Source: GCA-2688105 sp964499445 (GTDB lineage Bacteria; Chloroflexota; Dehalococcoidia; Dehalococcoidales; GCA-2688105). From it: 26,272 bases of DNA. This document shows, one piece after another, positions 7,669 through 14,449 of the stretch. Numbering within the stretch: position 1 is the first letter of the stretch; every line of letters starts with the position of its first letter. The position numbers were made by a program, and so were the translations under genes. The DNA is taken from positions 1 to 26,272 of the forward strand of contig CAZCLE010000011.1 in the NCBI GenBank assembly GCA_964499445.1, read 5' to 3'. The notes below the pieces were generated by a model. The model had not been told where the DNA came from. It ran no database searches and saw only the letters and a program-made list of their open reading frames with translations.

Positions 7669-7722
7669 ATGACTGGATTGCCCGTAATTAAGAACGAAGG
7701 AGGGTTCCAGAGAGACAGATGA
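7669..7722 (+). CDS. Putative 17-residue leader peptide ORF overlapping the next gene
   Basis: The ATG at 7669 has a good AGAGGTG ribosome site. It encodes MTGLPVIKNEGGFQRDR and ends in TGA at 7720-7722. The ATG of the next gene (7719) overlaps that stop as ATGA, the classic arrangement for translational coupling. The downstream gene's own nearest AGGAGG lies about 16 bases before its ATG and inside this ORF, so coupling would help its translation. The ORF could also be chance; no family is recognised. Confidence 0.45.
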   Translation: MTGLPVIKNEGGFQRDR

Positions 7723-8039
7723 CTAAGGTAGTCGTTGAGGCTGGCATTTGCGGATTTACCACTACAGTAGAGGCCGTCAGTCTCCCTGCTCATAAGATTG
7801 GGGTTACTATCACCAGCGACTGTGAAGATGTTGCTAAAATAGGTGAGCAACTGAAGGAGGTGAGCTGGATAGACCTCTGGAAGCAGCAGGGGGAGGGTTA
7901 TTTTGCTTACCAGGCTGCGATGAAAAAAGTAAAACATAATACTTGTCCTGTTCCGGTAGGTATTCTCAAGGCAATTGAGGTAGAGGCTGGGCTGGCATTA
8001 CCCAGAGATGTGACTATCCAGTTCAAGACTACAAGTTAA
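7719..8039 (+). CDS. Conserved small protein of unknown function (DUF6951-like)
   Basis: This is a soluble 106-residue protein. It starts MTKVVVEAGICGFTTTVEAV and has conserved-looking Cys at 11 (ICGFTT), 35 (TSDCEDV) and 76 (NTCPVPVGILKAIEVEAGLALP). I recognise the pattern from uncharacterised proteins of anaerobes, probably the DUF6951 family. That name is from memory and moderately sure. Three Cys with a CPVP motif suggest metal or redox chemistry, which is inference. The ATG at 7719 is the only usable start because an in-frame TAA lies shortly upstream. It is co-directional with FmdB, dtd and the metal locus. Confidence 0.7.
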   Translation: MTKVVVEAGICGFTTTVEAVSLPAHKIGVTITSDCEDVAKIGEQLKEVSWIDLWKQQGEGYFAYQAAMKKVKHNTCPVPVGILKAIEVEAGLALPRDVTIQFKTTS

Positions 8040-8113
8040 TAATTGAGCCAGTTATAAGTTGCCTTAAACTATTACCATAAGACGTGTTGAAGAGCTTACA
8101 GGGGGTGAAGTAA

Positions 8114-8356
8114 GTGCCCATTTATGAGTATGAATGTAGTGCTTGTCAATTTCATTTTGACCGGAAGCAGAGGTTTGATGAGGAGCCGGTAGCCGTGTGC
8201 CCTAAATGTCAGGGGAAGGCACGCCGTGTCCTTCATTCTACTCCTATTATCTTTAGAGGGAGCGGCTTCTATGTTACGGATAGTCGTGACTATAACTCTG
8301 GTGCACCTAAGAAGGCGGGGGAAGGTCTACCCGGCAAGAAGGCAAAGGGGAAGTAA
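8114..8356 (+). CDS. FmdB-family zinc ribbon protein
   Basis: This 80-residue protein has the FmdB/CxxC_CxxC regulatory signature. MPIYEYECSAC (Cys 8 and 11) and VCPKC (Cys 29 and 32) form one zinc ribbon. LHSTPIIFRGSGFYVTD follows, the family's conserved C-terminal strand, and then a basic Gly/Lys tail. Family members are small putative regulators with no firmly known target. The GTG start at 8114 has GGGGGTGA at good spacing. The dtd start is 2 bases past the stop, so the two are co-translated. Confidence 0.9.
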   Translation: MPIYEYECSACQFHFDRKQRFDEEPVAVCPKCQGKARRVLHSTPIIFRGSGFYVTDSRDYNSGAPKKAGEGLPGKKAKGK

Positions 8357-8358
8357 GG

Positions 8359-8802
8359 GTGAAGGCGCTACTACAGCGAGTCACCGGAGCCTCGGTTAGT
8401 GTGGCTGGTGAGGTAGTGGGTAGGATAGGGCGGGGGCTGGTGGTTTTTGTTGGTGTAGCCGGTGGGGATACCGAAAAGGATGTGCAATTTCTGGTGCAAA
8501 AGACAGTCAATCTGCGCATTTTTGCTGACCAGGAGGGGAAGTTTAACCTTTCGGCACTGGATATTAAGGGTGAGCTACTATTGGTGAGTCAGTTTACCCT
8601 TATGGCTGATACCAAGAAGGGTCGCCGTCCTAGTTTTGTTGAGGCGGCACCACCGACTGAGGCGGAAGGATTATTTGAGCAGTTTGTGGGGCAGGCTGGC
8701 GCTACCGGGCTAAAGGTAGAAACCGGGCGCTTCCAGCAATATATGCAGGTAGAAATCCATAACGATGGTCCGGTAACCATACTGCTGGATAGCAAAGAGT
8801 AG
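8359..8802 (+). CDS. dtd: D-aminoacyl-tRNA deacylase
   Basis: The enzyme hydrolyses D-amino acids mischarged on tRNA (for example D-Tyr-tRNA) in the cytoplasm. It is 147 residues, the family's standard size. It begins MKALLQRVTGASVSV and carries both active-site motifs: SQFTL (77-81) and NDGPVT (135-140), whose Gly-cisPro is the chiral proofreading element. The GTG at 8359 follows AAGGGGAAG. It is directly downstream of the FmdB gene and ends 105 bases before the Fur gene, which has its own promoter. Confidence 0.95.
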   Translation: MKALLQRVTGASVSVAGEVVGRIGRGLVVFVGVAGGDTEKDVQFLVQKTVNLRIFADQEGKFNLSALDIKGELLLVSQFTLMADTKKGRRPSFVEAAPPTEAEGLFEQFVGQAGATGLKVETGRFQQYMQVEIHNDGPVTILLDSKE

Positions 8803-8846
8803 ATTTAAAAGCGGTTCTTATTGAAACTAAGTGCAACTACAAAGGC

Positions 8847-8875
8847 TTGCAAAAAGATTTTGATTTTAGTATAAT
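8847..8875 (+). promoter_or_regulatory. Promoter of the Fur-family gene and metal locus
   Basis: TTGCAA (8847-8852), exactly 17 bases, and a perfect TATAAT (8870-8875). The flanks are AT-rich and an imperfect ATTT...AAAT symmetry overlaps the -10. That could be an operator but is too weak to call. Confidence 0.6.
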
Positions 8876-8907
8876 AAATTCAGTGTTTTAAACTAGGTGA
8901 TAATTAG

Positions 8908-9330
8908 GTGAGGCAATCCGCAGAGATAGCTAGTAAGTTAAGTGAGCAGGGGTATCGGCTGACACCGCAGCGGATGATGATTCTGTCGGCTATTGAAAGT
9001 AGCGATGACCATATTAGCGCTGAGGAAATCTATGCTCAAGTAGCGGCTAAATATCCCCAGGTTAATATCTCAACCGTCTATCGCACCTTGGAGCTGTTAA
9101 AGCATCTTGGTCTGGTAACCGAGACCGACCTTGGGGAAGGGCGAGTTAGGTATCATCCTGCTGATAAGGGTCATCACCACCACCTGGTTTGTACCGAATG
9201 TGGCGCAGTTATTGACCTTGACGAATCGGTGCTATCTCCGGTCAAGGATGTTTTGCTTCGGGAATACGGGTTTATTGCTGATTTGAGACATCTGGCTATA
9301 TTTGGTCGCTGTACTAAGTGCAGCCAATAA
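8908..9330 (+). CDS. Fur-family metal-responsive transcriptional regulator
   Basis: This is a 140-residue DNA-binding repressor of the Fur/Zur/PerR superfamily. A winged helix occupies about 1-80, with the recognition region VNISTVYRTLELLKHLGLV (52-70). The dimerisation domain starts at KGHHHHLVCTECG with Cys 95 and 98, and the second CxxC is at 135/138, the structural zinc site. His 89-92 and H128 are candidate sensing ligands. Which metal or oxidant it senses cannot be decided from sequence. It lies upstream of, and in line with, a CooT-like protein and an ABC metal importer, so a Zur- or nickel-type role is a fair guess. The GTG start follows AGGTGATAATTAG, a weak ribosome site. Confidence 0.9.
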   Translation: MRQSAEIASKLSEQGYRLTPQRMMILSAIESSDDHISAEEIYAQVAAKYPQVNISTVYRTLELLKHLGLVTETDLGEGRVRYHPADKGHHHHLVCTECGAVIDLDESVLSPVKDVLLREYGFIADLRHLAIFGRCTKCSQ

Positions 9331-9338
9331 ATTTTTTT
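9309..9338 (+). terminator. Weak terminator-like hairpin at the end of the Fur gene
   Basis: CTGTAC (9309-9314), loop TAA, GTGCAG (9318-9323) form a 6-bp stem with one G-U pair. Eight bases later there is a run of seven T (9332-9338). The stem lies inside the last Fur codons. It may give partial termination before the downstream genes. Confidence 0.3.
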
Positions 9339-9357
9339 GATTAATTATCGCATCTTG

Positions 9358-9374
9358 TTGCAGGTGCATTAAAT
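9358..9374 (+). repeat. Intergenic motif TTGCAGGTGCATTAAAT (copy 1)
   Basis: This 17-base motif recurs with 16/17 identity at 9846-9862 and with about 12/17 at 10386-10402. Each copy lies 25-45 bases before the start of the next gene of the metal locus. The core TGCA-N2-TGCA is a short symmetric pair. It may be an operator, an mRNA-leader element or a duplicated junction. Confidence 0.55.
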
Positions 9375-9398
9375 TGTATCAACCTTAAAAGGAATATT

Positions 9399-9608
9399 AT
9401 GAACAATGAAGAAAGAGCCAAACTCAGGACCTTATTAAACTATTGGGTCGAACATAATAAGGAGCATAGCCAGGAGTTTAGAGAATGGGCAGACAAGGCA
9501 AAGGCATTGGGAGAAGTTAAGGCCGGTGAAGAGATGTTACAGGCAGCTCAAGAGATGGATAAAGCCAGCAAAATCTTATCTCAAGCCCTGAAGAGATTGG
9601 AGGGGTGA
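9399..9608 (+). CDS. Small helical protein, probably DUF8180 type
   Basis: This 69-residue, highly charged, all-helical protein begins MNNEERAKLRTLLNYWVEHN. The pattern LLNYWVEHNKEHSQEFREWADKAK and a second helix ending in ALKRLEG recall the small proteins found next to CooT-type genes (DUF8180 as I remember it). Its three His and many Glu residues could hold a metal, but no binding motif is proven. The ATG has AAAAGGA at good spacing. The CooT-like gene begins 4 bases after its stop, so the two are surely co-translated and probably act together. Confidence 0.7.
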   Translation: MNNEERAKLRTLLNYWVEHNKEHSQEFREWADKAKALGEVKAGEEMLQAAQEMDKASKILSQALKRLEG

Positions 9609-9612
9609 GGAA

Positions 9613-9819
9613 ATGTGTTTATCTAAGGCATATGTAGATACCGATGGTAAAAGAGAGCTGGTGATGCAAGAAATCACTTCTATCGGATTTGAAGAGGGTA
9701 AGCTTCTGGTGACAACGCTTTTTGGGGAGCAAAAGGAGATAAAGGCAAATATCAGGGAGATTAATTTCCTGACCCATAGCATCGTCTTGGAAAATCTGGA
9801 GCACAAAACCACCACATAA
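9613..9819 (+). CDS. CooT-like nickel-binding protein
   Basis: This 68-residue protein has the CooT signature: MCLSKAYVD at the N-terminus, where Cys2 is the metal ligand of the family, then VMQEITSIGFEEGKLLVTTL and FGEQKEIKANIREINFL. These make a small beta-barrel. CooT binds Ni(II) at the dimer interface and helps mature carbon-monoxide dehydrogenase in Rhodospirillum, but most relatives occur without CODH genes and have unknown roles. The ATG follows GAGGGGTGAGG. It sits 4 bases after the helical small protein and upstream of the membrane methyltransferase and ABC importer. No CODH gene is in the window. Confidence 0.8.
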   Translation: MCLSKAYVDTDGKRELVMQEITSIGFEEGKLLVTTLFGEQKEIKANIREINFLTHSIVLENLEHKTTT

Positions 9820-9845
9820 TTTTTTTTGTTCGTTGTTGCAATGAA

Positions 9846-9862
9846 TTGCAGATGCATTAAAT
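9846..9862 (+). repeat. Intergenic motif TTGCAGATGCATTAAAT (copy 2)
   Basis: This copy of the 9358-9374 motif has one mismatch and lies before the membrane methyltransferase gene. Here the preceding bases also form a perfect 5-bp hairpin (TGCAA, TGAA loop, TTGCA). Both copies are preceded by a run of 7-8 T, so the shared block is wider than the motif itself. Confidence 0.55.
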
Positions 9863-9884
9863 ATCGGAAACAGAGGAATATGAG

Positions 9885-10385
9885 GTGAAAAAAGCCACCC
9901 TGTTGGACAGGTATACCTTGGCTAAATTTACTGTAGGCGTGACAATTGAATTCCCAATATTAATCGGTGGGGGGATATTAGGAGTTATATTTTCTTGGTC
10001 AAGGCTTCCTCTATATCCACTACCACACGTTCTTGGACTTGTTTTGCTGGTAACTGGCTATGTTATCCACCTAGGATATGCTCATAAGGCTTTCAAAAGG
10101 CGTGGGATTCAGGCACATCACCACTCGACGGAACCTAAAGAGCTTGTAACCGCTGGGATATATTCGAGGGTCAGACATCCCGGCTACTTGGGATTGATTC
10201 TAATATATTTTGGATTTGCACTCGTTTTTGGCGTTGCGTGGATGCTGATTCCAGCGGTTATCTTCACTGTCTTGACCTATCTGACTGCAGTAAAGGAGGA
10301 GGGATTTTTGAAAGAGCGATTTGGGAAAGAGTATGAAGCGTACGTGAGCCGAGTGCCATGGAGATTCGTTCCCAAAATTGTCTGA
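9885..10385 (+). CDS. ICMT/PEMT-type membrane methyltransferase family protein
   Basis: This is a 166-residue integral membrane protein with about four or five hydrophobic helices (near 20-36, 47-64, 102-113 and 115-134). The C-terminal block is diagnostic of the isoprenylcysteine carboxyl methyltransferase / phospholipid methyltransferase group. It has GIYSRVRHPGYLG (91-103), the SAM-binding RHPxYxG motif, then a helix, KEEGFLKERFGKEYEAY with the conserved Glu pair, and a final R-x-P. Bacterial members methylate lipids or small hydrophobic molecules and are often unassigned. The GTG start has GAGG 8 bases upstream. It sits inside the metal locus between the CooT-like gene and the binding lipoprotein, an unexplained association. 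Confidence 0.82.
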   Translation: MKKATLLDRYTLAKFTVGVTIEFPILIGGGILGVIFSWSRLPLYPLPHVLGLVLLVTGYVIHLGYAHKAFKRRGIQAHHHSTEPKELVTAGIYSRVRHPGYLGLILIYFGFALVFGVAWMLIPAVIFTVLTYLTAVKEEGFLKERFGKEYEAYVSRVPWRFVPKIV

Positions 10386-10427
10386 TTGCAGACACATCAC
10401 AAAGTGTTGGAAAGGAGAGCCATATTT

Positions 10428-11285
10428 ATGAAGAAATCCAAAATTCTCGTTACCGGTATTCTGGTTCTGGGACTGGTTATTTCTTCCCTTCTGGGTGGTT
10501 GTGCCCCAGTCGGCACCTTAAAACTCAAGGTAGTTACCAGCACCTCGCTGATAGCTCAAATTGTGGAATGGGTGGGAGGCGACGGGGTGGATGTGGTCAA
10601 TATTATTCCGCCAGCACAGTGCCCGGGGCACTTTGATGTCAAGCCCGGCGATATTCAGAAGCTGGCTGAGGCCGACCTCTTTCTGCTGCACGGCTGGCAG
10701 GGGGAGAAGTTTTCTCAGGAGCTAATCGCCTCAGCCAATAATCCCTCACTTACCGTAATTGAACTGGATATACCGAGTAACCCGCAAAGTAATTGGATGA
10801 CGCCACCGGTGCAGCAGGAGGCAGTTGATAAGATTACCGCTGCCTTGTGCCAGGTAGATGCCGAAAACAGTTCCGTTTACCAGCAGTCGGCGACAGAATA
10901 TAAGGACAAGATTGCGGCTAAGGAGGCTGAGATAAAAGCCGAGCTGGCTGAAGCCAGCCTTTCCCGTGTCAATGTTATATGTGCCGAGATGCAAGCTGGT
11001 TTTGTCCAGTGGACGGGTCTTAATCTCGTTGATACCTACGGCCGACCCGATTCACTTACTCTACAGGCGGTAAAAGAACTGGTGGACAAGGGTAGAGAGG
11101 CAAAAGTAACCCTGATTATTGATAACCTGCAGAGTGGACAGGATGCCGGGGCGGGAATTGCCGAGGAGCTTGGCTGCCAGAGGGTAATACTTTCCAATTT
11201 TCCCGGCGGCTTTGATAACACCGAGACCTGGGAGAAAGCTATCGACCGCAACATTGAGCTAATTCTGGAAGCAGTAGCTCAATAG
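10428..11285 (+). CDS. ZnuA/TroA-like metal-binding lipoprotein of an ABC importer
   Basis: This extracytoplasmic solute-binding lipoprotein hands a metal ion to the membrane permease. In the 285-residue form, a hydrophobic signal peptide ends in the lipobox LLGGC with lipidated Cys25. The ZnuA-type fold follows: VVTSTSLIAQIVEWVGG (35-51), then PPAQCPGHFDVKPGDIQKL (61-79). Where family members have a metal His in a DPHxYEP-like loop, this protein has C65-P-G-H68-F-D70. The usual second His (PHxW) is missing: the matching place reads NPQSNWMTPP. The region that carries the third ligand reads VICAEMQAGF without His. The ATG at 10428 is chosen from AAAGGAG and the signal peptide; an upstream ATG at 10386 would spoil the signal. 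It is clearly a metal-type binding protein, but the metal is uncertain. Confidence 0.88.
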   Translation: MKKSKILVTGILVLGLVISSLLGGCAPVGTLKLKVVTSTSLIAQIVEWVGGDGVDVVNIIPPAQCPGHFDVKPGDIQKLAEADLFLLHGWQGEKFSQELIASANNPSLTVIELDIPSNPQSNWMTPPVQQEAVDKITAALCQVDAENSSVYQQSATEYKDKIAAKEAEIKAELAEASLSRVNVICAEMQAGFVQWTGLNLVDTYGRPDSLTLQAVKELVDKGREAKVTLIIDNLQSGQDAGAGIAEELGCQRVILSNFPGGFDNTETWEKAIDRNIELILEAVAQ

Positions 11286-11319
11286 TTAGATACCCTGGTA
11301 AGAGAGAGGAGGCAAGGGA

Positions 11320-12096
11320 GTGAACAATACCGTCATAAATATTGAGAATGCGGTAGTTTCCTACCGGGAGGATATTGCTCTTCGGGGAGTATCCATTAAG
11401 GTAAGGTCTGGGGAGTTTGTGGGTATAGTTGGTCCCAATGGGGCAGGGAAGACCACGCTGCTCACTATAGTCAATGGATTAGGCAGGCTACTCAATGGAA
11501 AGGTATGGGTGCTGGGGCATTACCTTACCCCAGGTAACGGCCATTTCCTGAGAAAGAAGGTCGGCTATGTGCCTCAAGTTGAGAATATAGACCCACGAAT
11601 GCCGATGAACGTTCGTGAGGTGGTGATGATAGGGCGCTACGGACTTTTGGGTTTATTTAGAGGACCAGACAAAGACGACTGGAAAATCGTGGACGAGGTG
11701 TTGGAGCTGGTGGGTATGACCCATCTAGCCCAGCGACCCATCGGTCACCTCTCCGGGGGTGAGCAACAACGTGTAGCCATAGCCCGCTGTCTGGCGCAGG
11801 AGCCGGAAGTATTTCTCCTTGACGAGCCAACCGCTTCCTTGGACTGGAAGGCACAGAGCGAGATATTGGAGCTGGTGAAACGAATTCACCAGTTACGGCG
11901 CCTCACCACTCTATTTGTGACCCATGACCTGAACTCTCTACCGGTTGCCTGTGACCGGGTGGTGCTGATGAAGGAAGGTCTCATCTGGGGTGAGGGTTCT
12001 CCCGATGAACTGCTCACTGATGATAACCTCAGTCAGTTATATGATATGCCCATCTCGGCAGTGGAGAAAAGGCGGGGAGAGGTCGTTCTGACCTAA
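11320..12096 (+). CDS. Metal ABC importer, ATP-binding subunit (ZnuC type)
   Basis: This 258-residue ATPase drives the importer. Walker A is GPNGAGKTT (38-46), the Q-loop Gln is Q86 in YVPQ, the signature is LSGGEQQR (144-151), Walker B is FLLDEP (165-170), and the switch His lies in TLFVTHDLNSL. Overall it matches the ZnuC/MntB/SitB group of metal-transport ATPases. The GTG start has GAGGAGG upstream. It sits 34 bases after the lipoprotein gene and 18 bases before the permease gene, so the three are one operon. Confidence 0.92.
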   Translation: MNNTVINIENAVVSYREDIALRGVSIKVRSGEFVGIVGPNGAGKTTLLTIVNGLGRLLNGKVWVLGHYLTPGNGHFLRKKVGYVPQVENIDPRMPMNVREVVMIGRYGLLGLFRGPDKDDWKIVDEVLELVGMTHLAQRPIGHLSGGEQQRVAIARCLAQEPEVFLLDEPTASLDWKAQSEILELVKRIHQLRRLTTLFVTHDLNSLPVACDRVVLMKEGLIWGEGSPDELLTDDNLSQLYDMPISAVEKRRGEVVLT

Positions 12097-12114
12097 CCAT
12101 AAGGAGTCTTAGAC

Positions 12115-12960
12115 TTGGACTTATCCATCTTCGGTTATCAATTCATGCAGAATGCCATCCTTTCCGCCTTTCTGGGTGGTATTGCCTGCGCTACCATAGG
12201 CGTTTTCGTGGTGCTAATGCACATGCCCTTTATCGGTGTGTGTATGGCGCACGCTGCCTTCGCTGGGGCCCTGCTTGGGCTGTGGCTGGGCTTTAACCCC
12301 ATGATAGGTGCCTTTGGGGTTAGTCTCCTATCCGCCGCCATTATCGGGCCTCTGGCTGACCGCGGGGAGCTTAATCCGGAGACCTCAGTGGGGGTTATCT
12401 TTTCGCTTATGCTGGGGCTTGCCTTCCTCTTTATGGGGTTGATGCCCGGCACCAAATCAGGAGCTTTAGAATTGCTCTGGGGTAGCATTCTCACCAATAC
12501 CCGAAGCGACATCATATTTCTGGGGGTAGTAGCTGCGGTGGTGGTAGGACTGGTTGTTGGCTTCTACAAGGAAATCCAAGCCACCATTTTTCACCGTGAT
12601 ATGGCTCGCTCGGTCGGTATCCCGGCCACAATTATCCTTTATGGTATCCTGTTTTTAACCGGGGCTACCATAACTGTCTCCCTTCGCTCCATTGGCGGGC
12701 TGCTTATCTTCAGCCTGATTCTGAATCCAGCTGCCGCCGCCTACCAGCTCACCTACAGTATGAAACGGATGTTTCTGCTCTCGGCGGCTTTTGGCGTCCT
12801 CTCTGGCTGGACTGGGCTCTTGCTGTCCTACCTTTTCAATGTTCCCAGCGGCGCCACGATAGTGATTACCTCGTCGGTAATCTTCATGATAGCCGCCATT
12901 TTCTCCCCCAAGAGAAAGGTAAAGGGCTGGCAGGGAAAACCACTCGTGGAGGAGCCATAA
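12115..12960 (+). CDS. Metal ABC importer, permease subunit (ABC-3 family)
   Basis: This 281-residue membrane protein has about eight or nine hydrophobic helices covering almost the whole chain. It is of the ZnuB/MntC/TroC type. GGIACATIGVFVVLMHMPFI near the start and GVIFSLMLGLAFLFM in the middle are characteristic. The stretch DMARSVGIPA (about 162-171) is the cytoplasmic coupling loop that contacts the ATPase. The TTG start at 12115 is supported by AAGGAG 9 bases upstream. Its TAA stop overlaps the ATG of the methyltransferase gene by one base, so the two are translationally coupled. Confidence 0.92.
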   Translation: MDLSIFGYQFMQNAILSAFLGGIACATIGVFVVLMHMPFIGVCMAHAAFAGALLGLWLGFNPMIGAFGVSLLSAAIIGPLADRGELNPETSVGVIFSLMLGLAFLFMGLMPGTKSGALELLWGSILTNTRSDIIFLGVVAAVVVGLVVGFYKEIQATIFHRDMARSVGIPATIILYGILFLTGATITVSLRSIGGLLIFSLILNPAAAAYQLTYSMKRMFLLSAAFGVLSGWTGLLLSYLFNVPSGATIVITSSVIFMIAAIFSPKRKVKGWQGKPLVEEP

Positions 12961-13553
12961 TGATTAAGGCGTATTTCAACCAGAAGGCGGCCATCTGGGA
13001 TGATACCATCGCCAAAAGGGATGCCACTAAACTTGAGCGAATGGCTCGGCGCCTGAATATTAAGCCCGGTTCCACAGTACTTGACGTCGGCACCGGGACC
13101 GGCGTATTCATTCCTTTCCTCTTAGGTGGGATGGGAAAGAAGGGACAAATAGTTGCCCTGGACTTTGCTGAGGAAATGCTGAGGGAAGCCCGAGCTAAGG
13201 GCTTTAACGGAGATGTTGCTTATCTTCACGCCGACGTGACCGATATCCCCCTCGGTGAGGAAATCTTCGATATTGTAGTCTGTTATGCCAGCTTTCCCCA
13301 TTTCCAAGATAAGCCGAGAGCCCTGGCTGAGATTAAGCGGGTAACTAAAAGCGGCGGCGAGCTATTAATTTGCCATACCTCAAGCCGAGCTAGAATTAAC
13401 CAGATTCACCGCCAAATACCGGCGATGGCTAATGACATCATTCCTGACGAGGACGAAATGCAAATAATGCTGTCACAGGCTGGATTTACCGAAATAAAGA
13501 TAGACGATGGTCGCCAGAGTTATTTGGCTAGGGCGAGGAAGCCGGTAAGCTGA
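12960..13553 (+). CDS. Class I SAM-dependent methyltransferase
   Basis: This 197-residue Rossmann-fold methyltransferase is of the UbiE/arsM-like type. VLDVGTGTGVFIPFLL (40-55) is SAM motif I. IVALDFAEEML carries the acidic residue of motif II. YLHADVTDIPL and DIVVCYASFPHF mark motifs III and IV. The N-terminal AYFNQKAAIWDD resembles small-molecule methyltransferases found beside metal transporters. The substrate is unknown; a chelator or metalloid are guesses. Its ATG overlaps the permease stop (TAATG), so it belongs functionally or at least transcriptionally to the importer operon. It ends 11 bases before the convergent nadC stop. Confidence 0.88.
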   Translation: MIKAYFNQKAAIWDDTIAKRDATKLERMARRLNIKPGSTVLDVGTGTGVFIPFLLGGMGKKGQIVALDFAEEMLREARAKGFNGDVAYLHADVTDIPLGEEIFDIVVCYASFPHFQDKPRALAEIKRVTKSGGELLICHTSSRARINQIHRQIPAMANDIIPDEDEMQIMLSQAGFTEIKIDDGRQSYLARARKPVS

Positions 13554-13564
13554 CCCAGATTAGT

Positions 13565-14449
13565 CTAGATTAGTTTGAGTTTTAATGTCTGTGGCTCAAG
13601 CTCAAGGCTGATGTCCAGGGCTTTGGGGGAGTGGGTGAGGGCACCAATAGAGATAATATTAACCCCGGCCGTAGCTGTAGCCCGGACATTAGCCAGGGTG
13701 ATACCTCCTGAGGCTTCAACCTTAACCTGACCTGGGACTAGGCTCACCACGTGGCTCATTTCATCGGGACTCATATTATCCAGCATGATTATATCAACCC
13801 CGGCGTCAACGGCATCAAGGGCTTCCTCGGCAGTGTTGACCTCTACCTCCACCGCTAAGCCCTTGGGGGCATTCTGTTTAGCCTTGGCAATAATTTCCTT
13901 CAGGCTCATACCCAGGGCACGCAGCGCCGCCAGGTGGTTATCCTTAATCAGGATGCCATCGCCCAGGTGAAGGCGGTGGTTTTGCCCGCCACCGGCGCGC
14001 ACCGCATACTTTTCCAATAACCTCAGACCGGGGGTGGTCTTGCGGGTATCGGTAATAATGACGGGTAAGTCCTGTGTTTTGGCTACATATTGGGCTGTCT
14101 GGGAAGCAATGCCACTGAGCCGGTTCAGGAAATTGAGGGCTACCCGCTCGGCTTTGAGGATGCTGGCAACACTACCGAAAATAGTGGCGACTACGTCCCC
14201 GGGTTTAACCTTGGTTCCGTCTTTTGTGAGCACTTTAACCTGGAGTGACGGGTCAACCCGGAGGAACACCTTTCTGGCTACCTCACCGCCAGCCACTACC
14301 CCTTTTGCCTTAACCAGTAGAGATGCCTTCCCCTGGAGCTCGGGTGGTATTAGTGCCTCACTGGTAACATCACCGTGGCTTATATCCTCAGCTAGGGCGA
14401 GGTCTATAATGTTATTAACCTGTTCTTCAGATGGTTGAGGTTTATTCAT
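13565..14449 (-). CDS. nadC: Nicotinate-nucleotide (quinolinate) pyrophosphorylase
   Basis: The enzyme converts quinolinate and PRPP to nicotinate mononucleotide and CO2, completing the de novo NAD branch. It is 294 residues, the usual length. Visible motifs are EDISHGDVTS (21-30), TDTRKTTPGLRLLEKYAVRAGGG (133-155, split by the PRPP-binding basic residues), LIKDNH (167-172) and the late VEASGGI and GVNIISIGALTHS. The translation start is unusual. The Shine-Dalgarno GGGGGTGAGG, the ATG and the first five codons lie inside the end of a dispersed repeat (14435-14462 matches 17238-17265 at 24 of 28 bases). The rest of the repeat cluster separates it from nadB. Confidence 0.95.
   Translation of the reverse strand: MNKPQPSEEQVNNIIDLALAEDISHGDVTSEALIPPELQGKASLLVKAKGVVAGGEVARKVFLRVDPSLQVKVLTKDGTKVKPGDVVATIFGSVASILKAERVALNFLNRLSGIASQTAQYVAKTQDLPVIITDTRKTTPGLRLLEKYAVRAGGGQNHRLHLGDGILIKDNHLAALRALGMSLKEIIAKAKQNAPKGLAVEVEVNTAEEALDAVDAGVDIIMLDNMSPDEMSHVVSLVPGQVKVEASGGITLANVRATATAGVNIISIGALTHSPKALDISLELEPQTLKLKLI

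Noticed and set aside
8861..8881. AT-rich symmetry over the Fur-gene -10 as a Fur box
   Set aside because: Only four bases on each side are symmetric, which is expected by chance in AT-rich promoters.
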